Part shown: positions 36,427 through 48,000 of the stretch, piece after piece | How the letters are laid out: each line of letters begins with the position of its first letter | How positions within the stretch are numbered: the stretch's first letter is position 1 | NCBI GenBank assembly: GCA_003117195.1 | Contig: BDSI01000017.1 | Coordinates: 620,001-684,000, forward strand | Origin: Eudorina sp. 2006-703-Eu-15 | Lineage: Eukaryota; Chlorophyta; Chlorophyceae; Chlamydomonadales; Volvocaceae | Direction of reading: 5' to 3' | DNA: 64,000 nucleotides | Translations under genes and position numbers: made by a program | Notes under the pieces: generated by a model | The model's database searches: none | Told to the model about the DNA's origin: nothing | Seen by the model: only the letters and a program-made list of their open reading frames with translations

Positions 36427-38174
36427 ATTTTTACAAACACTACAGTCCTGACTAAGTCGAGGTAATCAATTTTTGTAATATGCAACTACTATGTAAATTC
36501 TACACATGTTGGAGGTGGCCAACACCTTTTACCTCCCTAACCTACAACGCCGTACGGCAAGAGTGCTCGTAATTCAAGGATTCAGCCCGATTGGACTGCA
36601 ATCAAGTCCGCATACGCAGCCGCTATGAAGGACTTCGTTCGTAGCAAAGAATTAGGCGTCCAGATTTTTTTCCGACACAATCAGGCTATTAGGCATGCCA
36701 ACTGTGGTTGGGTTTTGGACGGACTTTCTGTAGAAGAAGTTTCCACTTGCGCTGGATTTTGCAAGTCAGATAGTTAATGCAGGATGATACATGCGCGTGC
36801 GTTTGTCGGCTTCCGACATTTTACATATGCTCTCGTGCGCCTTCTTTGGGAGGTACGGAGGCGTCCAAAGATAGTCTCCCGAACAGATGTCTACACGACA
36901 AAAATCAGCATTTGCCAGGTAGTACCAATCTGTAACAGAAACGCTGCGTGTACGAGCGCTCGAAATGGGTTGACCGATTGGTCGGAGGAATGCCGCACAA
37001 CATTCCCCACCACGGCCAACATGATGCCATGCGAGATCGAATCGCCCATGCAATGTTACTCTGCCAAACGCGGTTACATCGTCCCTGCGGATCCGTCATA
37101 TTCGCACACACCAACCACCTTCTACAGGCCCGACTGAAAACGACGCATCGGTACACAGCCGTGGCGAAAGGGAGCAACATCTTCGACGGAGGTCACCGGA
37201 GGCCACTCGTACGCAATGATTTGACATCAAACTACGTCTTAAGTTGAAATGTCAGCGGGGCCGAGACAGCGTTGTTCGCGTACGAAATCGAAGGCCATCC
37301 GCGGATCAGAATGTGATGTTATAAAAAAACATGGAGAGCAACAAGTTCAGGTTTGAACTTTAATGCGTTTCCTACTAAGCGCCTCAAATTTTGGACCTTG
37401 TACACGGTCTGCTGTTGACATGCTGACATCAAGTTAAAATCCAGGCACGCACATATTAGCATAATATTCTTCATGAGGATGTCGATGCTGTCGATCCGGG
37501 AACGCCACCGTCGAGGTATCGGGCTTCCGTATAAGGCAGAACCGATGTATCTGTTCTGCAGCTTTCTTGGATCAAACTTACGATGGAGTGCTTACCCTTG
37601 CCTGTAATATCGTGAGTCGTCGCGTGGTAAGGAGGAAGGCATCAGGCTTTAATCGGCTTTGCGCCTCATTCGTCCAATGTCACTAACCTATGAAAGACAG
37701 CTGTTGTCAAGTCCAGGGGGACTGATTGGGTCTAGCGAAGGCCTGTCGTGGTGGCCGGTTCGGCCTCCTTGCATCTGCGTAGCAGCGTGACGCGTGTCTA
37801 AAACACTCCGCCGAACTCCATCCCCCTTCAACCCGCTCCAACCTGCGGCCCTTGTCCCCAGTTGGCGCTGCAATCCGCAATCATCCACTACCCTTTGCCG
37901 TAATTATCGCAAAGTCTAGGCAAGGGACTCTGGACTCGGCCTTGCATTGCCATCGGATGTGGCTAATGACCCCTAGTGACCTCGTCTCCAAGCCTCCGCC
38001 CGGCTGTTCGGGATACGGTGGCCTCAGCAGCCCTGGCGGCCCGCGAGCGCGGCCGCCACCGCGTGTGCCATACCTGAAGCATGCGCACCGCTCCACCGCG
38101 TGCAATATTCGGCGGATCAAATGCGTCATGAAGGATGCAAATCCCTGGTTCCCAGCGGCCATGACCGCTGACAT
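36427..38174. other. Upstream region of the RNA-binding protein gene, no gene seen
   Basis: About 1.7 kb, AT-richer than the exons, with only short open frames. It probably contains the promoter and 5' leader of the gene on its left and unique DNA up to the LINE. Confidence 0.45.
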
Positions 38175-39910
38175 TTAGTCAGCGGCAGTGCCGCCAGTGC
38201 CCCGAGGCGGAGGCAGCGGTGCTGGAAGCGGTCAGAGAGAGGGGCCAGCGCCTGGCGGGGGGCGATGCATATGAGGTAGTCCGGCAGGCAGTGTCCGCAG
38301 AGGAGGTCCGGCGGGTCCTTACACCGGTATTGGCCGAACTGCTTACGGCCATCGCCAGGACCCACTGCACTCCGGAGGGGTTCGTGGACGGGGTAATCAC
38401 GGTCATCTACAAAAATCGGGGCGCACGGCATGATCCTGGTAGCTATAGGGCAATAACACTGCTCAACACGGACTACCGGATCTTGGCCAAAGCATTAGCG
38501 AATCGGTTAGGCCCGAAGGTGGCGGCCCTGGTGGCTGTCCTGCCAGACCGGCTTATTGGAGCCAACATTATGTTCCTGCGGCCCCGGTCCTCGGTGGCAG
38601 CCATCGGCGGCAGCCGAAGGTTCCTCACCACACACTGCATAAACGAACTTGCGCCACCATGACGCACCGGACAGGCGGATATGCCTTTGCTGTATCCAAA
38701 AAAGCCACCACGCACGACCTGTCTTGTCTCGCCATGAGGCGTGATAGCACGACCGGCGGGGTCCGCTGTAACATCCTTAATAATAAAGGCATACGATACT
38801 AATGATCGGGGCTTCCTGCTGGAAGTGATGGATATCATGGGAGGCGGGGAGGGGCTCACCACGTGGGTGCGGACGCTCCTTAGCTCCACGCACGCGCTCC
38901 CTGGCGGTGGTCAACAGGTTCCAGTCGGCGATGGTACCCATGCAGGCGGGGGTGCGCTAGGGGTGTCCTCTAGCCTCCCTGCTCTATTTGTTCGTGGCGC
39001 AGGCTTTGTTGTGCTGGTTGCAGCACCGGGGGGTGGGGATTCGCCTCCACCCTACCGAAGAGGACCGAAGGCCCCCGCCGCCCGTGGGGCAATGTGTCCG
39101 GGATGTGGTGTTGGCAGCGGTCGCGGCCATGGAGACTGGCCGCCGCTTCATGGCGGCTGCCCTGCGGCGGACAGCGCCCGGTCAGGGTCCGACTGTATCG
39201 CCGGGACAGGAATTGGCAAAGCAAGGGGAGCGGCGATTGCAAGCCGACTTCTGGGGGCGCCTTCATGGGTTTGCCCAGCTGGGCCTCCCGCGACGTGGGT
39301 GGACCTCGGTGGATGGGACCATTCCACCCTTACCCTATTTCAAGAGTGTCGGGGGGAGCCTTGCGATGTGCAGGGCCTGCTCCTGAGGGCTGAGGCACGG
39401 GTGCCCCGTCATCTGTTTTTTGCTACGGGTTCCCTGCCCGTGGCTCAAGTCGGGGACCTGGCATGCCCTCGGCTGCTGTAGGGGGCCGGACTCCCGTTGG
39501 TATTTCGTTGATTGGTCACGGCGTTTCGTTTTGTGTGCGGGTTGCTCCACTCGCGGTCGCTGGACACTGGCACGAGCCAGGCGTGGGTCTTCCAAGACCT
39601 CGAGAGGATGCAGCGCTGGGTGCTCCAGGGGTGGTGGTAGCTGGGTCATGGGGTGCCTGTGTTCCTTGTGCTTGGCTTCATCTATTTCTGAGAATCCCGC
39701 CCGTTGCTGTGCCTATCCCTTTGGTAGTGTTGCCTCGCTGTGCGCCTCCGCTTTGCTTCGGTGTCTGTCTGGGTGGGATCATGGCCCGATGTGCCTTCGC
39801 GGCGTTGAGGTGTGGAGGTGTCTTGCCGCCTCGTCGGCGTGACCTGCTGGAGCTTGCCCTGGTATACACCGTTGATCCCCTTTGGGGTCCGCTGTAACAT
39901 TCATTCATTT
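38175..39910 (+). mobile_element. Decayed L1-type non-LTR retrotransposon
   Basis: Reverse-transcriptase remnants in several frames: GSYRAITLLNTDYRILAKAL (RT fingers/palm, 38432-38515), then KAYDTNDRGFLLEVMDIMG (38781-38840) and, after a frame change, FVAQALLCWLQHRGVGIRL (about 38990-39050). The order follows L1-clade RTs. The YADD catalytic box that should follow is absent and the frame is shifted or stopped several times, so the copy is dead. The 3' end has TGTAAC (39893-39898) and an ATTC-repeat tail. The 5' end is truncated near 38175. Confidence 0.85.
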
Positions 39911-40212
39911 AAATCCTGCACCTCCTCAGCACACCCCTGCACAACTCAAGCGCTGGTCTCAATCACGGTGCGTCCATCTTCCCAAAATATCTTTCAGTAG
40001 GCAAAGCGGATTACCAGTGACAGCCGACGCCTCTCCTGACATAGAACGCCCCAACGTGGCGCAGCACCTAACCAGCAATACCTGCAATACCGCACGTTCT
40101 GCTGGAACTGGCACAAACCGGCGCTAGTCCACAACCGCGCAGCAGCTGCTCAAAACGGCGAGGCATTGGCGCCCGACTTCATTCACTATTGTCCGCTGAC
40201 CACGAGCAGCAA

Positions 40213-43200
40213 CTACATTTCCGCAAGCAGCTGTCGCAGCAGGGTCGCGCTGGCGGCGCTGTCCACTTTGGCGGTGCTTGTTGTGAAGACGCGGTTGAAG
40301 GAGCCGACTAGGTAGGGCAGCACCACGTCCAGCATGCAGCGTGTGGCGGCCTTGAACAGCGGCAGCTCCGTGCTGTTGAGTGCGTGTGTGTGGCGGTAGT
40401 GGACCAGACTGCCAGCAGCGTGTTCCAGGGCAGTTTGGAGCAGCCTGCCAAGTGGGCCAGAGGCAAGTGGTTGTGGTTGGGGTAAGGTGCGGCACAGTGA
40501 TATACTCAAAACAACAGTCATGCAGAAATGTTGGGACTCCATTGAGCACAACTTCACTGGGCGCTCGGTTTTAACATGCTGCAATGCAGGATGCTCAATA
40601 GACACATCAAATGCGTTAGTCTCAAAGCTTTCAGGCAACGACACACAAGCTGTGCAACAGCTCAGGATAACATCACACACATCGGATGCTGCCGCCCATG
40701 CGCACAGTGCCGTCACACCAACGAACACAAGCTCGGTACCAGCTGTAATGTCACGGGTGCAGGTACACAACGAACTATATATATATGCTGCTGATTTGGG
40801 TCGCCCCGAGAGCTGAACCATTCGGGCTACGGCATTGCCGGCAACCGTGACTGGTGATGAGAGGCGGCACTGTGACGAGTGGCAGCCAAGCGCATGTCGC
40901 CATGTGCGCATCAAAACGACGACAAGGCCAATTGTTGGAGACGTCACGCAGGTACGTGCCATACAGCTGCGTGCTGAGCCGATGCCAACGAGGCGATGCG
41001 AACATAGGGCGCAGCAGGACCACATCGGGAGCATGCGTCACATCGCGCCCGATGCATTGCTCCAGGACATGAAACGCTGAAACGCGTCACTATGGGACAG
41101 TGACCGAGTATCGCCGATTGCGCAAATCGGATGTGCCTATCGCTCCCTTGCCTGCCTCTTGAACTAATGCCCTCGCCCTCCGCCGCAAGGTCAACGCCCT
41201 CACTCACCCTGCGAGCGGTTTGCTGATGGAGAGCATGGCGCAGTGCCGCAGCTCGTTCAGCGCCGCAAGGACGCCGTTGACGTATACCGCCAGCGGGAGG
41301 TGTTCCATGACAACGTACGGCGGACCCGTCTCATCCTCCGCAGCATTTGCTGCCGTCGTCGCCGCCGTGCCCGACGTGGCAGCGGCGCTGTCTCCACCAT
41401 CGCCGCCGCCGGCCGCATCATCTCCTGCCCCGGCGGACCCTGCACAAAGCACCAGGCCGCAGCCAGAACCCCATGAGGAAACACCCCAAATCAAGCAACA
41501 AAGATACGCCCGCCATGGCGGGGTTTAACTCCGGCACCACAGCAAGCCTCCACTGAAATGATGTGCAGCCTACCGCACTATGGGCACTCTTGTGACTGCA
41601 TGCACAGTGCCGCGCGGCGCCTCGCACGAGGAGCGCCGCCTCACCTTCCATGGAAGTTGACGCCCCTGGGCCCTGGCCGGCTGCCAGTTGCTGCTGCTGC
41701 CGCCCGCGGCCCAGCACCGGTGCCGGCATGGCCACCCACTTGTGGGCCTCCAGCCGCAGGTTGAAGCCGCCCACGGCGCTGGACAGGTGCGCCGCGAACA
41801 ACTGCAACGCGCACCCCTCGAACAGGAGCAGCAACAGCGCCTGGAAGTCCAAGCCCACACGGCTGAGCGACGAACCGCAGTACTGCGCGCGCATGGTGGG
41901 TCGGCCGGCCAAGGGCAAGTCTCGACTCAGGGCGTGCTATTCATAGACGGATCATCTCCTGCCAGTGTACCGCACCAGCAACACGGTGGTCATGATGCGT
42001 CATGGCAAACACGCATGTGTGCAGCACCCTACGCCTGCCCCCCAGCAGGGCCGGGCAGGCTCCTGGGGTGCAGCACGGACCGCCTTGCTCCATGGCGGGC
42101 CCTCACACGTGGCGGGCCCTCACACCGCAAAAGCGCAATTACTAAGGACGCCGGGCAGCACATGTGACGCAAGATGCGGTGACCTAGAACAACACGCTGA
42201 CGGGCGGTCCGGAGATGCTGCAGACCGCGCCTGATGCACTACCACGCAACCTCTTGCACTTCGTGCCTCTAAATTGCATCCCAGCCGGTGCCTGTCACAG
42301 TACGGCCCTGTTACCCTTCCCTGTTCCCTCATAGAGCCTGACCTCCATCCCTCCGCCGCCCCCACCCACCATGCAGTGCTCGATGACCGAGGCAAGGTTG
42401 CCCCCCTCGGTGATGTTGGGCAGGTGCTTCCGCAGCTGCTCCAGGTAAAGGCTCACGCGGTGCTGCACCCACGAGTACAGCATGGACGTCTCCCGCAGGT
42501 TGGGCGCCGCGACGGTGGCGTCCTGTGGAAGTGGCGGCCATCACGGCGCACACGCGGTGCGGGGCAGCACGCTCAGCTGCTGCCCTTGGCATTGATGTGC
42601 GAGCGCCCCAGCAGGGACGGCTGACGACATCACATGCTCAACAAAAACCAACACTCAACCACGGGACCCAGAACCAGCACATCAGTGCGCCGCTGTTCGC
42701 GAACACTACTTGGTGTAACACAACACGAAGGCGGCCGGCAATGCATGCGGCGCGCACGTGCGCATGCTCTCTCTGCGCAGCAACCGCCTCCCGATGCCTT
42801 GTTTCTCCCCACAATTTGCAGGACGCCGGATAACAGACCGGGTTCTGTATCTGCTTCCTCCTCCCACAGACCTGCCCGGCGTGCCCGCGCACATAAACCG
42901 CATCTTCCTGGGTTTCGGTTCCCCGACTGTGCCCCCGCCCTCACATCCTCCATGCTGTGCCCATTGGACAAGACTTACCGCCCCAGGACCCGTCCCTGCC
43001 GGCGCCGTATCGAAGAATATCGCCTTGTACTGCATCACCGCATCGAACAAGTGCAGTCGATGCACGTCCGTGAGGTGCTTGACGTACTCATACGAGTCGC
43101 CGTCGTCCAGGTCCGCCAGCAGGCTGGAGATCCATTCGTCGCGGCACTGCAGGAACTGCAGCCGCAGCTCCGCCTCCGAGAAGGCGCCGATGCGGCGCAG

Positions 43201-44805
43201 ATAGCCCATGACGCGCAGGCATTCAGGCAGCTGAATGTTGGTGCGCAGGCGGCCCAGCAGCTGCTGCAGCATGCTGTGACCCACTTCCGCCACCTGTAGG
43301 CGCATAGACGGCCAGACACGCAAGCAGCGGCCGGGGAGGACAGACGAGTTGGAAGATTACGACCAGGCTCGGGGCCATGTCAAGGGAAGGACACGGTCGC
43401 AGCGTGGATGGATTGCGTTCCCGGCCCGCTCAAGGTATAAGCTGCTTGCGCCCGACAAAGCTGCTTTCCTTGCGCCTCCCCCGACAAAACGCCTCGGCCG
43501 CCAGGCGTACATCCATGCATGCGTCCATCCATTTACCTGGCGCAGCAGCAGCTTCACCACGGGGACATCTGGGTGCAACAGCCCCACGCGGCTGACGAAG
43601 GACTGCAGGTCCAGCGCCTCATCGTACACGCCGTTGCGGACGCACGTGTCCATCAGCTGGGGCACCTCCAGCAGCTCCATCAACGTCGACTGACTATCTG
43701 CAGGGCGGGAGAGGGACGTTGCGAGTCCGGAAACGACACAGAGCAGCAACATCATCGCTCGATGCCCCGAACCCCGAGCCGCGGGCCATCCCTCATTCAT
43801 GAACGCAGTGGCAAATCTGTCCTTTCCGGGCTGGGTCGGGTTCGCTTTTTGCTTGTTACTGCACCGGCGGCAGCGCGGCCGCGCCGCCACGCGCCCGCGC
43901 GCGGTGTCTATCTTTCCATTGCTATGCAGGTACCGCACAACGTAAGTGTACTGAGTTCTGCTGGGTGTGCCTGGGGTCGTTCTTCGGGTTTATTTCTTTT
44001 TTTCTCAATTTAACCCCCGCTCCCACCCTGCAACAGGCGCCGCCCCACCTACTTGCAAGCTGCTTGTTTTGTGCGAACTGCTCCTGTACCGCGCCTGCGT
44101 TGGAGGCAAACGACTCGCAGGCGGACGCGAGCTCCGGTGTCGCCTGGTGCGGGAGGGACAGGTGCCAAGTTGAGGTATGCTGTGCACCTTACATACGAGA
44201 TAAGAGGTCCAAGTACGGGCCCCCCCCGCGTTGCCATGTTCATATGCGGGCAGCAAGCGACTGGATCCGTTTCGCTAGCCAGCATGTTGACAGCTCAGGC
44301 CTTGAGACTTCACGCGCGTTGACAGTGCCAGCTTATGCCCCTTCCGTCAATGTTCTCCCCGGCGACTGCTGACCTCTCCCACCTGCAACAGCGAGTCGAG
44401 GTGCTCACAGACCGCTGACAGTTCGTTGCTAATGCTGGTCATGCAGTTGGCGGCATCCAGGAACGCCGTGTACTGCGACACGGCCGTGGTCTGCAAATTG
44501 CGCTCCAGCTGCTCCTTCTCAGCCTTTAGCACCTCTGGTTCCTGTGTGTAAGTCAATGTGGCGGGTGAAGTTCGGCGACCAGTCTGACAGCCCCGCCCGG
44601 GGTGCTCGTGCGGGTCAGGCCGGGGCACCTTTCGAAGGCGGTCCAGGCTGTAGGACAGCAGCTCTGACATGTACATAACGTCTCCTTGGCGTTGCTGAGG
44701 TCCAGCGGACGTCTGCGACTTCAGCACTGGAGGTTTCATGCCTGTTGTGCTTGGCCCCTGCACTGTGTGCAGGGGCTGAGTGCGCAAACTCGATGTGTCC
44801 GTCAT
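40213..44805 (-). CDS. COG8: Conserved oligomeric Golgi complex subunit 8
   Basis: Subunit of the COG tether that captures vesicles for retrograde transport within the Golgi. Nine exons (complement): 44629-44805, 44383-44541, 44053-44143, 43537-43697, 42979-43293, 42370-42522, 41645-41882, 41208-41439, 40213-40444; phases agree and give 585 residues (human COG8 is 612). The Dor1-like domain is clear: N-terminal helices (MSELLSYSLDRLRK, then EKEQLERNLQTT), the hallmark MELLEVPQLMDTCVRNGVYD, the long helical exon with MGYLRRIGAFSEAELRLQFL and the motif YCGSSLSRVGLDFQALL. A low-complexity Gln/Gly/Ala insert (exons 7-8) separates this from the C-terminal helices LPLAVYVNGVLAALNEL and LLQTALEHAAGSLVHYR. 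It is divergent from RHD3. Confidence 0.93.
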
Positions 44806-45079
44806 GTTAGATTACAGATGTATGGGTCACGCTACTCTGCGCGATAAGGTTGGAAGGGACCTCATGATCAACACCACCGACAGTACTCAAGGTGCATATA
44901 TGTCCAACCGCAATGTGTATCAAAAACCGACATGTCCCTGGAGGCTTCTGCTGTGCTAGAAACTCATAGAAATTACAACATGCGGTACGGCAAGGGACGA
45001 GCGTGACTTTCCTTTCCCCCCAAAACAGCGGTTTGTCTCCCGCACACGACTTTGTCCGGCGACTCAGTACATCGCCGAC
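44806..45079. promoter_or_regulatory. Shared COG8/RHD3 intergenic promoter region
   Basis: Only 274 bp separate the start codons of COG8 (minus) and RHD3 (plus), so both promoters and both 5' leaders must fit here. No specific binding site was recognised. Confidence 0.7.
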
Positions 45080-48000
45080 ATGGCGGAAATTGTTCAAGTT
45101 ATAAATGGCGAGGGCCAGTTCGAACATGATTTTGTTCAGCAGTTTGTAGAAGCCAATGATCTGGCATCCTGTAAGACCAATTATCAGGTTGTCGCCATTA
45201 TGGGGCCACAAAGCTCGGGCAAAAGCACGCTGCTGAACTACGTGGTACGTCTTTTCGCGCGCGGGCGACGCCCATACGTGTGACCGGCCAGGGCCAGTCA
45301 TGAACTGTGCGGGTCGGTCATATGAATGCAGTTTGGGACAAGCTTTACGATGATGGATGCCATGGAGGGCCGTGGGCAGACGACCAAGGGTATTTGGCTG
45401 TCGAAATCGCCCAAAGTGCCCGAGACAACGGTTCTGGTGATGGACCTGGAGGGTAGCGATGGCAGGGAGCGTGGCGAGGACGACACCAACTTTGAGCGGC
45501 AGAGCGCGCTGTTCGCGCTGGCGGTGGCCGACGTGCTGCTCGTTAACATCTGGTGTCACGACATTGGCCGAGAGCACGGCTCGGGCAAGCCGCTGCTGAA
45601 AACCATTTTCCAGGTGCTTGTCGGAGCCTCCGGTGCCGGGCAACTGCATCACTTCTGCTTTTAAAACGCGAAGTGACGGGCGCCATCTGTAGCGGTTTTC
45701 GTGACCTCCGCAGCGCAGGGAAGCACATGGCTCTGAGGCCCCGCACCCGTACCCTGTCCGATCGGGGTTAGGGTACGGGGATCCCCTGCTTTGATTCTTG
45801 CAAATTAGCATCATAGCACAGCCCCCTGGGCCCTTCCCAACCCTCATCCCTCTGTCGAAACCTGCCACGGCCCGTCACGGCGGCCTACGTCAAAACCCGC
45901 TGCTTTTCCCCCATCACGCCCCCCGCGAACCCCCGTGCACAGGTCAATCTGAAGCTGTTTGCCCCGGATCCGGATCGCAAGCGCTCTGTGCTGCTGTTCG
46001 TGATCCGCGACAAGACCAAGACACCTCTTCCCAAGCTGGTGGAGGTGCTGGAGGCGGACCTGGAGCGCATGTGGGACTCAATCGCCAAGCCACCGGCTTA
46101 TGAAGGCTCCAAGCTGACGGACTTCTTCGAGGTCCAGTACGCGGCCCTCTCCCATTTTGAGGAACGCCATGAGGACTTTCAGGCGGACGCAGTGCACCTC
46201 CGCCGCAGGTTCTCGCCCGACAGTGAGTTGGTTGGTCACGTTGCGACAGAGAGGGTATCGTGTGCTGGGTTGCCGGGGTCTTGGGACCGCAGCCGCCGTG
46301 GCACCCTCTCAGGTCGTCATTACACGCCCTGTCATCCATGGCCACGGGAAAACGGCAACAGCACAACTCGTGATGTTTGCCCCTTCTAACTGCTGGATGA
46401 TTTGCGGCCCCGGTTGCGGTTCCTGGGCAGACGAGGACACTCTGATCCGCGGGGATGAGAAGCTGCCGGGCGACGCCTTTGCACTCAGTATCCGGAAGAT
46501 CTGGGACGTGATTCGCTCCCAGAAGGACCTCAACCTGCCGGCCCATAAGGTGCGCGGGACTGCAGCGGGACCGCTCTCGTGTGCGGCATGTTTGATTCCA
46601 AGTCTGCCGTGGCCTGGACATCACCTGAGGGATTGCCACGGCGGCTGCGTGAGGGCGCTGACGTCCTGAGCTATGACTCCGAGCTGCTGCGACTCCCAGG
46701 ACCAGACGCGCTCCTCACCCGGGAGGTTTAGCGGGAACCCACACCGCCCTGTGTCCCGCTCCTCGTTCTGCCGCACAACAGGTCATGGTGGCCAACATTC
46801 GGTGTCAACAGATTCTGGAGGACCAGTTTCGGGCCTTTTCGGAGGACCAGGCCTGGGCGGCGCTCCAGGACGCCAGCAGCAGCGGCGTGATGGAGGGCTT
46901 TGGGCGGGAGGCGCACGGCCTCATGGACAGCTGCATCGTCGGGTCAGCGGGGTCCCGGGGTCTTGGGTATTTGACCGGGGTACGTCGCTAGGATGGGGAT
47001 GGGATGGTGCGTCGTAGGAGCAAGCCATCAGGCAGACAGACGTGTGGGTGCGATGCCCGGGGAGGGGGCGGTGGGAGGGTGCTTTTGACAAGACAGTTGA
47101 GACGCGTTGCCGTAGGGAAGCGGGAGTGAAGGATATGCGGCAGATCTCGCAAATGGCAATGAAAGTTACGGCTTATCTCAGATGGCTGCATAGCCAGGTG
47201 AGTATGGACATAGCACATAACATCCGCGACGAGTTAGAGACTGTTGGGGTGTACTCTGGCGGGTGCTTCTTGTCACGCGGGGTTAGTGCAAGACGCCGGA
47301 CCAAGTGTGGCCACCCTGTCGCCGCTGCTTGTGCGCACAGCTACGAGGCGGAGGCGCGCTATTTCGACGCACACGTGCGGGAGGAGAAGCTGGAGGAGCT
47401 GCAGCAGCGGCTGCTCGCAGCGCTGCAGCCCGTGTACCAGGCCCAGGTAGCTGCGCAGCAGGCGGTGATCCTGGCCACCTTCGACAAGGACCTGAAGCTG
47501 GCGGTGGTGGAGGGCGGCGGCCAGCACGGCAGCTTCACGCAGGCGGCGGCGGCATTCCGGCAGCAGGCCCTGCAGGCCTTTTCGACGGTGTTCACTAAGC
47601 ACTTGCACATTAAAGGTATGTATGGGGCAGGGGCGGGGCACCCGATTTCAGGAAAGGACATGCCTAGGATCCGGCGACGCACGTATCGCACACGAACTTG
47701 TTGGCGCTGTCTCGCTTTTTGGAGGGTGCCACGGTGCGGTGTGTAGCGCCACCATGAGTGGTCCTCTACAGGAAAGGCCGCCTGCAGGACGGCAATGTAT
47801 GTACATGTGCTGTCTTGAACCATGATCTCAATCCTGGTCCTATTGATTGGGCCCACCAGGCACCCCCTGGGATGGCACCGCTGAGAGCTCAGCGCTGGAG
47901 GCCGCTCTGGATTCCCGGATCCGGTACGTCCGTTCGCAGCAGATCATGGCGGCCACAGAGCGCGCGGAGCAGCAGCTGGCCTCCCTGCTGAGCAGCTCCG

